Shown: positions 44,385-53,627 of the stretch, piece after piece | How the letters are laid out: the number at the start of each line of letters is the position of its first letter | Numbering within the stretch: position 1 is the first letter of the stretch | From: CAITZA01 sp937915285 | GTDB taxonomy: Bacteria; Desulfobacterota; Desulfomonilia; Desulfomonilales; Desulfomonilaceae | Reading direction: 5' to 3' | Assembly (NCBI GenBank): GCA_036821825.1 | Contig: DAISIV010000004.1 | Location: 65,109-129,108 of the forward strand | DNA: 64,000 nt | The notes under the pieces: generated by a model | What the model was told of the DNA's origin: nothing | The model's database searches: none | What the model saw: the letters and a program-made list of their open reading frames with translations, nothing else | Translations under genes and position numbers: made by a program

Positions 44385-45077
44385 TCAGTCGACCTTGTAT
44401 CTCGCTATTTCATTGGGCAGGACTATCAACCTTTCCAGTTTGCGTCTATGACTTGACTCGCTATGGTCATCCCCATGTTTCCACTGGCGCAGAAGGTCTT
44501 TGGCCTGTTTCTTGTCTATTCCGAGCACCTCACGGAGCTGCCCCATGGTAATACATTCCTTTTCATAAACATATCGTGCAAGTAGATCCAGTGGCGTTTG
44601 CCTTAATGTGTCAATAGGGATGTCAATGCCCACTCCGGCAAGATAGCCTCTGAGAGCCTGATATGGATCGAGTGATGGTCTGCGGGCGCTCCCGTCTTCG
44701 GTTTTTTTCTCATCCGCATTCTGATCACCATAGTAGGCGGCTGATCCATCGATGAAGTCCTGCCTAATCGGAGAGAAAACATCCATTACCGTGCATCCCT
44801 CTGGTCCGGACCTTGCGCTGTGCGGCTGTAGAGAAGGTATGACAAGGACATCCCCGAATTTGAGTTGGACATCATCCTGACCTGGAAAAGAAATTGTAAG
44901 CGTCCCTTTTTGCACCATGGTCATTTGTTCGGATTCATGATCATGAAGTGGCACTTTTGAATCCGGGGCCAAATCGATCAAAACGGCCATCACCTTTTCG
45001 CCCCAGACCATCTTCCTGGATGTGCTCTCGTTCAACTTTACCGACTCAACATTCTTCCATGAAATTAATTGCGCCAC
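44385..45077 (-). CDS. Cupin protein with C-terminal helical domain
   Basis: Residues 1-115 form a cupin barrel with PLHDHESEQMTMVQKG (metal-binding His, His, Glu) and the second motif VLVIPSLQPHSA. The rest is helical; residues 150-200 (TLRQTPLDLLARYVYEKECI, MGQLREVLGIDKKQAKDLL) look like a winged or simple helix-turn-helix. It may be a metal- or ligand-sensing regulator or an enzyme; no family name is certain. It sits between the methyltransferase and a zinc-ribbon gene. Confidence 0.7.
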   Translation of the reverse strand: MAQLISWKNVESVKLNESTSRKMVWGEKVMAVLIDLAPDSKVPLHDHESEQMTMVQKGTLTISFPGQDDVQLKFGDVLVIPSLQPHSARSGPEGCTVMDVFSPIRQDFIDGSAAYYGDQNADEKKTEDGSARRPSLDPYQALRGYLAGVGIDIPIDTLRQTPLDLLARYVYEKECITMGQLREVLGIDKKQAKDLLRQWKHGDDHSESSHRRKLERLIVLPNEIARYKVD

Positions 45078-45110
45078 GGTGTAATCTCCATTAAATCAAG
45101 GCCTTATTGC

Positions 45111-45599
45111 TCAGGAATTCCCGGCTCCCTTTCTGGGAAAATCCAGAATGGCTACCTTCGAGTTTTTTAGTTCCAGCCACTTGTCGCAGTAAACACATTC
45201 AATTCTTACGCCCCCTTTGCCAACGGTCTTTTTTAAACGTCTTCCACAGTCGTCACATGTTATTTCGGCCGTTTCGAGTGCGTCCAGGGCATAGGCCTCC
45301 CATATCTGGCCACTGGATTTTTCTATATCCATCAATTTCTTGACCGCCAAAGCCATGCTTGCGGCGTCACTCGAACCGAAACGGTCTAACGCGCAGACAT
45401 TTTCCACAATCTCGACCAGTTTCTTGTATTCCTTACCGGACTTGTCGGGTCTTGAGGCCTTGTGATTGGACACACCGGTCTGTTTCACGTTTTTCGGCCT
45501 GGGTCGAAGGAATGAAGGCGCCTTTTCGGGATAGTTCCGTAAATACCAAATGATGAATATAATTACCCAGAATCCTACGCCAATAAAGATTTCGAGCAA
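45111..45599 (-). CDS. Membrane-anchored zinc-ribbon protein
   Basis: The 162-aa product has one N-terminal membrane helix (IFIGVGFWVIIFIIWYL), a basic linker, a helical region and a C-terminal zinc ribbon with CDDCGRR and CVYCDKW. It would sit on the inner membrane with the ribbon in the cytoplasm. The start appears to be TTG with a distant GAGG. It is 33 bases upstream of the cupin gene. Function is unknown. Confidence 0.6.
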   Translation of the reverse strand: MLEIFIGVGFWVIIFIIWYLRNYPEKAPSFLRPRPKNVKQTGVSNHKASRPDKSGKEYKKLVEIVENVCALDRFGSSDAASMALAVKKLMDIEKSSGQIWEAYALDALETAEITCDDCGRRLKKTVGKGGVRIECVYCDKWLELKNSKVAILDFPRKGAGNS

Positions 45600-45760
45600 A
45601 GCGTTTTAGTACCTCATGAATTCTATGGATGGTCTAGGCCCCTTAGAGACTGGACCGAAAAAGCCAGACCTGGCGAGACCACACTGTATTGCGTCTAAAT
45701 TTCAGTCAGACATCCATAACGGTAATGATAGTTTCGTCCGGACTCCCGGACTCAATAATG

Positions 45761-46399
45761 TCAGCGTATTTCATTGTCGTTTTTGGGGCTTCCCAAGAAA
45801 GCCTCTCTCTCTATCAACTCTGCCAGAACCTGCCTGAAGCGGGTTCGGGTGTCTTCTATGCTCAGCGAGTTGTCTATTACGATGTGGGCTTTCTTCCTCT
45901 TGTCTTCTATAGGCCATTGCGAGTTTAGGCGGGCTGACACTTCTTCAACACTCAGGCCGTTGCGCCTCATCAGCCGTTCACCCTGAACATCCCTGTTTAC
46001 ATAGACGACAAGGACGACATCGACAGTGTTTTCCCAGTTTGCCTCGAACAGGAGCGGCACATCAACAACTACTATGCGATGACCTTGCCTTTCATAATCG
46101 CGAAGGAGTTCCTCTTTCCGACGAGCCACGACAGGATGGATAATCTGTTCCAGTTGTTTTTTAAGGTTGCTGTCTGTAAAAACTTTTGAGCCTAATACTG
46201 CACGGTTGAGATTTCCGTCCGGATCCAGCACATCGGAGCCAAAGACCTCCATGATTTTTTCAAGCGCTGGTGAGCCTGGACTGACAGCCTCATGCGCCAG
46301 CTCATCTGCGCAGATGACCGGAATCCCGCTCTCCCTGAACATTGAGCTTACTGTGGATTTACCGGACGCAATGCCTCCGGTGAGGCCAACTGTTATCAA
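45761..46399 (-). CDS. coaE: Dephospho-CoA kinase
   Basis: The 212-aa protein has the CoaE P-loop MITVGLTGGIASGKSTV, CADELAHEAV, VVVDVPLLFEA and a late RLNSQWPIEDKRKKAHIVIDN lid/motif (trimmed). It phosphorylates the 3'-OH of dephospho-CoA, the last step of CoA synthesis. Length is normal. The gene stands 33 bases after the coiled-coil gene on the same strand. Confidence 0.95.
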   Translation of the reverse strand: MITVGLTGGIASGKSTVSSMFRESGIPVICADELAHEAVSPGSPALEKIMEVFGSDVLDPDGNLNRAVLGSKVFTDSNLKKQLEQIIHPVVARRKEELLRDYERQGHRIVVVDVPLLFEANWENTVDVVLVVYVNRDVQGERLMRRNGLSVEEVSARLNSQWPIEDKRKKAHIVIDNSLSIEDTRTRFRQVLAELIEREAFLGSPKNDNEIR

Positions 46400-46432
46400 T
46401 GCTTAAAGCCCTCAACTTCTGATGTATGGGAA

Positions 46433-46987
46433 TCAGTCTTTTTTCTTGATTTCTTCCCAGGCGGCTTCAACGGCTCGATCAATCTTTTTGCCCGTCTTCT
46501 GCATCGTATCCCAGAATACTCCCCACTGATCCTTAAAAACCTTTGCCATCTGTTCGGTGTGCTTCTGGGCTTCCTTTACCTGGTCCTCACCGACCCTCCC
46601 CACCGCCGTCCACTGTTTATCAAGTACTTCCTTGGTCTGGTTGACACAAAGATCAAACGTCTCCTTTGTGATACCGCCGATGGCCTTCAAACGAATCTTG
46701 AGGTCATTCAGGAAACTATCCCAGTCAAGGTCCTTCTCCTTGTCGAGAAGTTCCCACGACTGCTTGATTTTTTCCGCTGCCCTTTCTATGTCATCCACTG
46801 CCATTTTACCCGACTGCTTCATCGTCTTTGAAGCCCTGTCGACTGCGGCGTAGAATTCTTCCCTGGAAGCTCCCCAACTTTTTCTCAGGAAGGCCCTCGC
46901 CTCTCCAAGCATAAAAACCCCGATGGTACCCAAATTTTCCATCAATTCCACTACCGATTCTTTTATATCCGGAGCCTTCTTTTCCAT
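46433..46987 (-). CDS. Helical coiled-coil protein of unknown function
   Basis: The 184-aa product is almost wholly helical, with repeating charged heptads (about 11-residue periodicity such as KMAVDDIERAAEKIKQSWEL), similar in texture to apolipoprotein-like or phasin-like proteins. The start is set at 46987 where GGAGG lies upstream; an in-frame start at 47017 is less supported. It precedes coaE on the same strand. A membrane-surface role is only a guess. Confidence 0.6.
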   Translation of the reverse strand: MEKKAPDIKESVVELMENLGTIGVFMLGEARAFLRKSWGASREEFYAAVDRASKTMKQSGKMAVDDIERAAEKIKQSWELLDKEKDLDWDSFLNDLKIRLKAIGGITKETFDLCVNQTKEVLDKQWTAVGRVGEDQVKEAQKHTEQMAKVFKDQWGVFWDTMQKTGKKIDRAVEAAWEEIKKKD

Positions 46988-47130
46988 GGTGCACACTCCT
47001 CCAAACAACCTGGCCACTCAGAAATCATTGCCTCGCTGTAACCACTTTACATCATGTACAGCTCTCACTCAATAAATCAATATCCGCTGTTACAGTGTCG
47101 AGCCGGTTTTGTGAGTTTCCAATTTATGTA

Positions 47131-47158
47131 GTGACAAAATCTCAAATACCTTTATAAT
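47131..47158 (+). promoter_or_regulatory. Candidate sigma-70 promoter
   Basis: GTGACA (47131-47136), 16 bases, perfect TATAAT (47153-47158). It would drive the small tail-anchored gene at 47268. Confidence 0.5.
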
Positions 47159-47267
47159 AAAGCTGCTTCTAAGCAATAGGTGAAACTATTTAAAAAAACG
47201 CCTCTATTTTGAGTAACATTTTAGCGTGCTGGTTGGCAGGCTTTTACGTGGAATGGAAAGAGACGCT

Positions 47268-47576
47268 ATGGTTTCAAAAAAACCTGAATTCAAGTTAGTC
47301 CCAAATGCTGATTCCGCCAAGATTGACGACTTACCATTTGTTGAGATAATCCCGGATTCCACTCCATCCCCATCCGGACCACGATTGAGTGACTCTTTTG
47401 AGAAAGAATTCCTCGGCTCCTCAATTGTGGGTGGAACCGGTCATGTCGAGCCTGAACCGGATTCCCGGTATTCCGAAGCAAGGGTTATTGGGACCGGTAT
47501 GTTCAGAGGATATCCACCATTACCAGTCATAGTTGTCGGTCTTTCCCTGATCCTGGCGATGCTGGTCGGTGAATAG
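47268..47576 (+). CDS. Small tail-anchored membrane protein
   Basis: The 102-aa product (start ATG 47268 preceded by GGAAAGAG) is polar and acidic with many Pro and Ser, then ends in a single hydrophobic segment LPVIVVGLSLILAMLVGE, so the bulk would face the cytoplasm. No family is recognised. ATG 47253 and an earlier GTG at 47226 are alternative starts. Confidence 0.5.
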   Translation: MVSKKPEFKLVPNADSAKIDDLPFVEIIPDSTPSPSGPRLSDSFEKEFLGSSIVGGTGHVEPEPDSRYSEARVIGTGMFRGYPPLPVIVVGLSLILAMLVGE

Positions 47577-47865
47577 CCTCGTAAGTCTGGTTGGCAAACG
47601 GGTTCAGGCCTTTCTACTCTGGCTGTGGATGGGCCTCTAGCGCTTGACAACTTTACTGAATATTGATAAAAAGCTGAGATGACATTGTTCTCTACACATT
47701 CTGGCAAATAATATTTCTCGTAAATCTGACCCGGTGGATTAGCGGTCGCTATTGGCATAGCCACCCGACCCTGCCGTATTGAGTCCTTCAGGCTCATTTG
47801 GGTGAGCTATGGGTTCACCTCTGAGCTAATAACTTCAGACGTAAAGATTCAGGAGGTTTTTCCTA

Positions 47866-49446
47866 GTGAAAGTTTTGGTTTCGGATAACCTGTCGGAGTT
47901 GGGTGTTCAGATATTTAAGAACGCCCCAGGCTTAGAGGTGGATGTCAAAGTCGGACTAAGCCCGGACGAATTGAAAGCCATCATCAATGAATATGATGGC
48001 CTCGCCATCAGAGGAGCCACTAAAGTAACCGCCGACGTAATCGAAGCGGCGACCAACCTCAAGGTAGTCGGACGCGCTGGCACCGGTCTTGACAATGTTG
48101 ACATTAAGGCCGCCTCAAAAAGAGGCATCGTGGTTATGAACACTCCCGGCGGTAACACGGTTACAACTGCCGAACACACGCTTTCAATGATGATGGCCCT
48201 GGTAAGAAACATCCCACAGGCTTGCGCTTCCATGAAGGAAGGCAAGTGGGACAAGAAGAAATTCTCCGGGACTGAAATCCTGAATAAGACTCTCGGAATA
48301 GTTGGACTGGGCAAAATAGGATCGGTCGTAGCGGACAGGGCGATGGGACTTGGAATGAGTGTCATAGCGTATGACCCGTTCCTGTCGGAAGACCAGGCCA
48401 AACAGATGGGAATCAAACTGGGAACGGTGGATGATGTATTCGCTGAATCCGATATCATAACTCTTCACGTACCATTGACCTCTGACACTCGTGGCATAAT
48501 AAATGCCAAGAACATAGCCAGGATGAAGAAGGGTGTCAGGATAGTAAACTGTTCTCGTGGTCCGGTAGTCAATGAGGAAGACCTGGCTGACGCCATTGAG
48601 TCTGGCCATGTTGCAGGGGCTGCCCTCGATGTCTTCAACACGGAACCTCCTGGTCTGACCAGGCTGGTATCTTCGGAAAAGGTGATCTGCACACCTCACC
48701 TTGGGGCATCAACCAGAGAAGCCCAGGATAACGTCGCTGTCGCTGTTGCCGCTCAGATCCGCGACTTTCTGTTGACTGGAACCATAAGAAATGCAGTAAA
48801 CGCTCCCGCTGTGTCAGGTGAAGCGCTGGAAACGCTCAAGCCTTATCTGGAACTTGCCCAGAGAATGGGTCTTTTCCTTGGAAACATGATTCAAACTGGC
48901 ATAAAGAGTGTTGAAGCTCAGTACTCGGGGGATGTGGGGACGATGGACGTCAAGCCGATCACCACGACATTCCTTACTGGACTGTTGACTCCGATAATGA
49001 TGGATGACGTCAACCTGGTCAACGCCCCGATGGTTGCAGAAGATCGTGGGATCAAGGTTTCAGAAACGAAAGTGAGCAAGTCCGAGCATTTCACATCGGT
49101 TGTTCGGTTCAAGGTTGTAACTGAGAATCGAGAGCATGACGTCGAAGGAACACTTTTTGGTAGATCAACCCCCAGAATGGTTAGATACGGTCTCTTCAGG
49201 GGAGAGTTTGACCTGTGCGGCGAGTTGATTTTACTGCATGCTTATGACAAGCCCAAGGTCATTGGACAGGTAGGTCTGACCCTGGGTGAAAAGGGCATCA
49301 ACATATCCCATTTCCAGTTTGCCCGCGAAGAAGCTGGCGGTCAGGCGCTGTTGTTCCTCAATACCGACACTAAGGCCGACGAATCGGCTCTAGAGGCTTT
49401 GAGACAACTGCCAAACGTGATAGGAGTCCGGACGTTGACGATCTAA
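47866..49446 (+). CDS. serA: D-3-phosphoglycerate dehydrogenase
   Basis: The 526-aa protein is a long-form SerA. It has the D-isomer 2-hydroxyacid dehydrogenase fold with the NAD-binding GIVGLGKIGSVVADRA and catalytic Arg in NCSRGPVVNE, and His in CTPHLGASTREAQ. The intervening allosteric-substrate-binding domain and a C-terminal ACT domain (GQVGLTLGEKGINISHFQFA) follow. It makes 3-phosphohydroxypyruvate for serine synthesis. The start is GTG with AGGAGG nine bases upstream. Confidence 0.95.
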   Translation: MKVLVSDNLSELGVQIFKNAPGLEVDVKVGLSPDELKAIINEYDGLAIRGATKVTADVIEAATNLKVVGRAGTGLDNVDIKAASKRGIVVMNTPGGNTVTTAEHTLSMMMALVRNIPQACASMKEGKWDKKKFSGTEILNKTLGIVGLGKIGSVVADRAMGLGMSVIAYDPFLSEDQAKQMGIKLGTVDDVFAESDIITLHVPLTSDTRGIINAKNIARMKKGVRIVNCSRGPVVNEEDLADAIESGHVAGAALDVFNTEPPGLTRLVSSEKVICTPHLGASTREAQDNVAVAVAAQIRDFLLTGTIRNAVNAPAVSGEALETLKPYLELAQRMGLFLGNMIQTGIKSVEAQYSGDVGTMDVKPITTTFLTGLLTPIMMDDVNLVNAPMVAEDRGIKVSETKVSKSEHFTSVVRFKVVTENREHDVEGTLFGRSTPRMVRYGLFRGEFDLCGELILLHAYDKPKVIGQVGLTLGEKGINISHFQFAREEAGGQALLFLNTDTKADESALEALRQLPNVIGVRTLTI

Positions 49447-49481
49447 GGATTCCAGACTCCATCTCTGTAGCGAAATATACC

Positions 49482-49511
49482 AGGCGTCTTTCCCTACTCG
49501 GGGAGACGCCT
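49482..49511 (+). terminator. Hairpin after serA
   Basis: AGGCGTCT pairs with AGACGCCT, with inner CCC/GGG pairs. There is no strong U-tract, so termination may be partial. Confidence 0.55.
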
Positions 49512-49541
49512 TAAACCATTTATTTAGTCTGGTTCGTAACA

Positions 49542-50186
49542 ATGCTGAATATAAAGGATCTTTCAGGCCCGGCTCTTCCCAAGCAGGATAATTACGAGCG
49601 CGCTCTGAAACTCGGATTAGAGGCTTTCGCCAGGAAAGACCCTGGGAGAGTAGCCGACAAAGCAGGGGCCGAACTTTCAGGTAGAAAACTAATTTTACCA
49701 CACCTGGACAAGCATCTGGCGCTTGACCTGGATAGCCATCAATTCACCATAACGGAAACCGGTGAAGAGGCCCAAATATGGCTAAACATCCTCGCAATAC
49801 ATTATCTCAACAACTCCGACGGAAGACAGCCTCTAGGGAAATTAAAACATTTCAGGGAATTCAAGGAAGGTAGCTTCTACGAGCCCGCTTTCAATAGACG
49901 CACCAAAGAAATTCTGATCGCCGTTTTTGGCTCTAATCCGCAGGGAATGATTGACGCGGCGAGAAAGCTAAATGGCAAGATAATCGACTCAGCGGATGCA
50001 GCGGTTGAACTACCGTATTTTCCTATGCTTCCCATTACCTGCCTTCTCTGGAGAGGTGACGAGGAATTCCCTGCGGAAGCCAGCGTGCTTTTTGACGAAA
50101 CTGCCGAAATGTTTTTCAGCGCTGAGGACATGGCGGTAGCCGGACAGATGGCGGTTCTTGAATTGATGAGGAATGTCAAGCGTTGA
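49542..50186 (+). CDS. DUF3786 family protein
   Basis: The 214-aa product ends with the DUF3786 pattern PYFPMLPITCLLWRGDEEFP and ASVLFDETAEMFFSAEDM. DUF3786 proteins occur in acetogens and sulfate reducers beside CODH/ACS and corrinoid genes, but no function is established. It is 74 bases upstream of the CooC-like ATPase. The central NNSDGRQPLGKLKHFREF region is conserved in the family as I recall it. Confidence 0.75.
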   Translation: MLNIKDLSGPALPKQDNYERALKLGLEAFARKDPGRVADKAGAELSGRKLILPHLDKHLALDLDSHQFTITETGEEAQIWLNILAIHYLNNSDGRQPLGKLKHFREFKEGSFYEPAFNRRTKEILIAVFGSNPQGMIDAARKLNGKIIDSADAAVELPYFPMLPITCLLWRGDEEFPAEASVLFDETAEMFFSAEDMAVAGQMAVLELMRNVKR

Positions 50187-50260
50187 AAAGATGTACAGCT
50201 TTTCACGTTGGTTAAATTGCTAAATCTTTTTACGGTTGATTTGAAATGTGAGGCCGAAAA

Positions 50261-51019
50261 ATGAAAATTGCGGTATCTGGTAAAGGTGGAGTTGGTAAGA
50301 CGACATTGAGCAGTTTGCTTGCCCGCCACTGGGCTAGGAAGGGATTCAGGGTATTGGCCGTTGACGCTGATCCCGACGCAAACCTCGGTTCAGCCTTGGG
50401 AATAGATACATCGGAAATAGTGCCAATTGCAAAAATGGAAGACCTCATCTACGAGAGGACGGAAAGCAAGAAGGGGACTGTTGGGGGATTCTTCAAAATG
50501 AACCCCAAGGTCGACGATCTTCCAGAAGCTTTGGGCAAAGAGAAGGACGGTGTGCGACTCCTGGTCATGGGAACGGTGAAGAAGGGTGGTGGCGGCTGTA
50601 TTTGCCCCGAAAGCGTCATGCTCAAGGCTTTGGTGTCCCACTTGGTTCTGTATGAAAAAGATCTTGTCATAATGGATATGGAAGCAGGTATAGAACACCT
50701 CGGAAGAGGAACAGCCCAAGGAGTGGACAGGCTGGTCATTGTTGTGGAGCCAGGCCAGAGAAGCATAGAAACTGCGGCCAAGGTGCGTCAACTCACCAGC
50801 GACATAGGGCTTCAAAAGGTCGTGGCCGTTGGCAGCAAGATCAGGAACAAGGAGCAGGAGGCTTTTCTTGTCAACAGCCTGGGCGGCATACCGCTCATAG
50901 GGGTGCTTCCGTTTTCCGAGGAGATAGCTGCTGCTGACCTCGAGAATCGTCCGCCTTCCCTGGATGACCCAGTAATAAACAAGGCCATTTCAGAAATAGC
51001 TGAGAAACTGGAAAGCTAG
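50261..51019 (+). CDS. cooC: CooC/AcsF-type nickel-insertion ATPase
   Basis: The 252-aa protein has the deviant Walker A MKIAVSGKGGVGKTTL, the VDADPDANL switch, the nickel-binding CxC (Cys113, Cys115 in GGGGCICPES) and DMEAGIEHLGRG. CooC delivers Ni to carbon monoxide dehydrogenase; AcsF serves acetyl-CoA synthase. The CODH/ACS genes are outside the window. The neighbours DUF3786 and folD support a Wood-Ljungdahl role. Confidence 0.88.
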   Translation: MKIAVSGKGGVGKTTLSSLLARHWARKGFRVLAVDADPDANLGSALGIDTSEIVPIAKMEDLIYERTESKKGTVGGFFKMNPKVDDLPEALGKEKDGVRLLVMGTVKKGGGGCICPESVMLKALVSHLVLYEKDLVIMDMEAGIEHLGRGTAQGVDRLVIVVEPGQRSIETAAKVRQLTSDIGLQKVVAVGSKIRNKEQEAFLVNSLGGIPLIGVLPFSEEIAAADLENRPPSLDDPVINKAISEIAEKLES

Positions 51020-51219
51020 ACAGATCAACGGACTTGATGGCCTCATGTTTCAGCGTCAGCATTAATTTAAGCGGTTTAAACTCTGGCTTTTCATAAGATC
51101 AGGGAATGTGGTCCGGAAATGAGTTTAAGGGGGGCGCAAAGAATACCGAACTGTATGCCTGAGCGCCAGTTTTTATATAACTATCTGAAAACAAATACAA
51201 TTCTTCCAAGGAGGACGGA

Positions 51220-52098
51220 ATGGCAGCCAAAGTTATCAGTGGCAATGAAGTATCCCAGATTCTTAAAGACGAGATGAAGGAAGAGGTAGTCAAGCTCAAA
51301 TCTCAGGGCCTTGAACCGTGCCTGGCGGTTATTCTGGTAGGCGATGACCCAGCCTCGAAAGTGTATGTTCTCAACAAAAAGAAAGCCTGTGAGTACATCG
51401 GCATCAAGTCCCTTGAAACTCGTCTTCCGGCTTCTACCACCACTGAAGAGTTGCTTGCAGTGATTGATGGTTATAACAAGGACAAGACAGTACACGGCAT
51501 TCTTTGTCAGTTACCTTTGCCCAAACACATCCCTGAAGCCAAGATATTGCGCTCAATACTGCCAGAGAAGGATGTGGACTGTTTTCATCCCTTCAACGTT
51601 GGTCTGATCAGCATCGGTGAAGTCAGGTTCCTTCCATGCACACCCGCCGGCGTCATCGAATTGATTAAGCGTGGCGGTTTTGAGACTTCAGGAAAGGACA
51701 TCATCATTCTGGGCAGAAGTAACATCGTGGGCCGACCACTTTCAAACATGCTCGACCAGCGCGATATGAACGCCACAGTGACTATGTGTCACACAAAAAC
51801 CAAGAATCTGAAACAGAGATGCCTTGAGGCCGACATTATAATCGCAGCCATCGGAAAACCCGAATATCTCAAAGGTGACATGGTCCGTGAGGGAGCGGTA
51901 GTCATCGATGTGGGAATCAACCGTGTTGATGCCCCAGGAACCGAGAAGGGCTTCAAGATTGTTGGCGACGTGGCCTATGATGAAGTCAAGGAGAAAGCCG
52001 CTGCAGTCACACCAGTGCCCGGCGGAGTTGGCCCCATGACAATTGCAATGCTTATGAAAAACACTCTGACAGCAGCCAAAGAAACGATGAAAAAATAG
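51220..52098 (+). CDS. folD: Bifunctional methylene-THF dehydrogenase / methenyl-THF cyclohydrolase
   Basis: The 292-aa protein shows the FolD motifs VGDDPASKVYVLNKKKACE (catalytic Lys), GILCQLPLPKHI, FHPFNVG, PCTPAGVIEL, ILGRSNIVGRPLSNML and TPVPGGVGPMTIAML. It interconverts methylene- and formyl-THF for one-carbon metabolism and the Wood-Ljungdahl methyl branch. AAGGAGG five bases before the ATG is a strong ribosome site. A terminator follows. Confidence 0.96.
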   Translation: MAAKVISGNEVSQILKDEMKEEVVKLKSQGLEPCLAVILVGDDPASKVYVLNKKKACEYIGIKSLETRLPASTTTEELLAVIDGYNKDKTVHGILCQLPLPKHIPEAKILRSILPEKDVDCFHPFNVGLISIGEVRFLPCTPAGVIELIKRGGFETSGKDIIILGRSNIVGRPLSNMLDQRDMNATVTMCHTKTKNLKQRCLEADIIIAAIGKPEYLKGDMVREGAVVIDVGINRVDAPGTEKGFKIVGDVAYDEVKEKAAAVTPVPGGVGPMTIAMLMKNTLTAAKETMKK

Positions 52099-52106
52099 CT
52101 TTAACT

Positions 52107-52141
52107 AAAAAAGGCCCCGGAAAACACTCCAGGGCCTTTTT
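52107..52141. terminator. Rho-independent terminator after folD
   Basis: AAAAAAGGCCC and GGGCCTTTTT pair around a central loop with a T tract. It separates folD from the convergent ribF. Confidence 0.85.
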
Positions 52142-52170
52142 AATTCTTGATTCCAAAAGTTTTTCAGGCC

Positions 52171-53097
52171 CTACAATATCTCCCTTGACCGCTCGATGTC
52201 CTTGCGTATCTGATCCCTCAGTTCTTCCACATCACTGAAGGTTAATTCGGGTCTGATTCGATCCACGACGAGTACTTCGATTCTCTGCCCGTAAATGTCC
52301 CGATCAAAATCAAGTATGTGCGCTTCATAGGATACACGTCGATCCTTGAATGTGGGGTTCCATCCAATGTTCATCACTCCGGACATGACATTGCTTCTAT
52401 CATCACCAACAATGCAACGAACGGCGTAGACTCCGTCAGGTGGACAGAGCTTGGGATCAGGTTTGATGTTTGCGGTTGGAAATCCCAGTTTCTTTCCCCG
52501 GCTGTGGCCGTGAATAACCTTGCCGGCAATCTTGAACTCACGCCCCAGTAAACAGTTAGCTTTGCGTATCTCCCCGGCAAGCAGCAACTTCCTGATGCCA
52601 CTGGATGATACTACTACACCATCGACCTTGACTGACGGAACTACATGAACGGTGAAACCAAGCTCATGCCCGGTGTTCTTGAGCATGCTTGCCGTTCCGG
52701 AACGGCCTTTCCCAAAACGATAGTTTTCTCCAACGAAAAGACTTCGCACCCCTAGTTCTTCAACTAGCGTATTTTCAACGAATTGATGCGGCGCCTGACT
52801 CGCATATTCCGGTGTAAACTCAGCGAGGATCAGAACATCAATTCCTAGGTCTTCAAGTATTTGCTGGCGTTCGGTTTCGGTGTTGATCCTCGGCACGTCC
52901 TTAACCTTGTTGAGAACGACCCTCGGATGCGGATCAAAAGTGTATACAACCGCTTCCTTTCCACGACTGTGCGCCGAGCTTACCGTCCGGGATATGATTT
53001 CCCTGTGGCCCAGATGCACTCCATCAAAATTACCGATAGCCACAGAGGGAGAAGAAAACTTTTGGTATATTTTTTCACGAACTCTTAATATTTCCAT
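52171..53097 (-). CDS. ribF: Bifunctional riboflavin kinase / FAD synthetase
   Basis: The 308-aa protein has the N-terminal FAD synthetase motif AIGNFDGVHLGHREI, VGENYRFGKGRSG and SSSGIRKLL, and the C-terminal flavokinase motif GKKLGFPTANI with GVMNIGWNPTF. Both activities look intact. It makes FMN and FAD. The gene lies 99 bases after the LapA-like gene on the same strand. Confidence 0.95.
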   Translation of the reverse strand: MEILRVREKIYQKFSSPSVAIGNFDGVHLGHREIISRTVSSAHSRGKEAVVYTFDPHPRVVLNKVKDVPRINTETERQQILEDLGIDVLILAEFTPEYASQAPHQFVENTLVEELGVRSLFVGENYRFGKGRSGTASMLKNTGHELGFTVHVVPSVKVDGVVVSSSGIRKLLLAGEIRKANCLLGREFKIAGKVIHGHSRGKKLGFPTANIKPDPKLCPPDGVYAVRCIVGDDRSNVMSGVMNIGWNPTFKDRRVSYEAHILDFDRDIYGQRIEVLVVDRIRPELTFSDVEELRDQIRKDIERSREIL

Positions 53098-53196
53098 TCA
53101 CTCACAAGACGCTTCACGCCACCCTTCTGTTAAAACAGGATTAAATAAGGATCACCGGAGAACCAGTGTGTTGTCTTCAGGAGTCCATCCGGATAT

Positions 53197-53625
53197 TTAT
53201 GTCAGGCTTTGTTCAGGAGCGGTTGTCTGGGCCTCCGTAACCGTTGACTGAGCGGCATCAAGTTTCGACTTCAAACTCTCAACCTCAGTCGATTTGTCTT
53301 CAATGTCTTTCTTCAGGTCCTGATTTTCCTTTTCAAGAGTCTTAATTTTGTCTGTAAGTCGTTTGACCTCGCCTGAATGTTCCTTATCAGTCTTCACCAT
53401 CCTGCGTCTTTCGCCGATCCACTTCAACTGTGTTATGAAATCACCGAGAGCGGCAATAATTATTCCGAGAGATACACAAAATGTTACCAGTTCCCAAAAA
53501 GCTACCTTGATGGGCTCTTTCAATCCGAAATAGTTGATAGTGAGTTCAATATCCTTGTTCTTCATGAACAGGGATATCACCAGAATTACGAAGGCCAGTT
53601 CTATAAGCCTCTTCAAAAGTCTCAT
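53197..53625 (-). CDS. LapA-domain membrane protein with coiled-coil tail
   Basis: The 142-aa protein has two membrane helices (about residues 8-20 and 43-62) in a LapA/DUF1049 arrangement, then a coiled coil (KRLTDKIKTLEKENQDLKKD) and a Thr/Ala/Gln-rich end. LapA partners in LPS assembly in E. coli; the role here is inferred. It starts two bases downstream of the HIT gene stop. Confidence 0.75.
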   Translation of the reverse strand: MRLLKRLIELAFVILVISLFMKNKDIELTINYFGLKEPIKVAFWELVTFCVSLGIIIAALGDFITQLKWIGERRRMVKTDKEHSGEVKRLTDKIKTLEKENQDLKKDIEDKSTEVESLKSKLDAAQSTVTEAQTTAPEQSLT

Positions 53626-53627
53626 GG

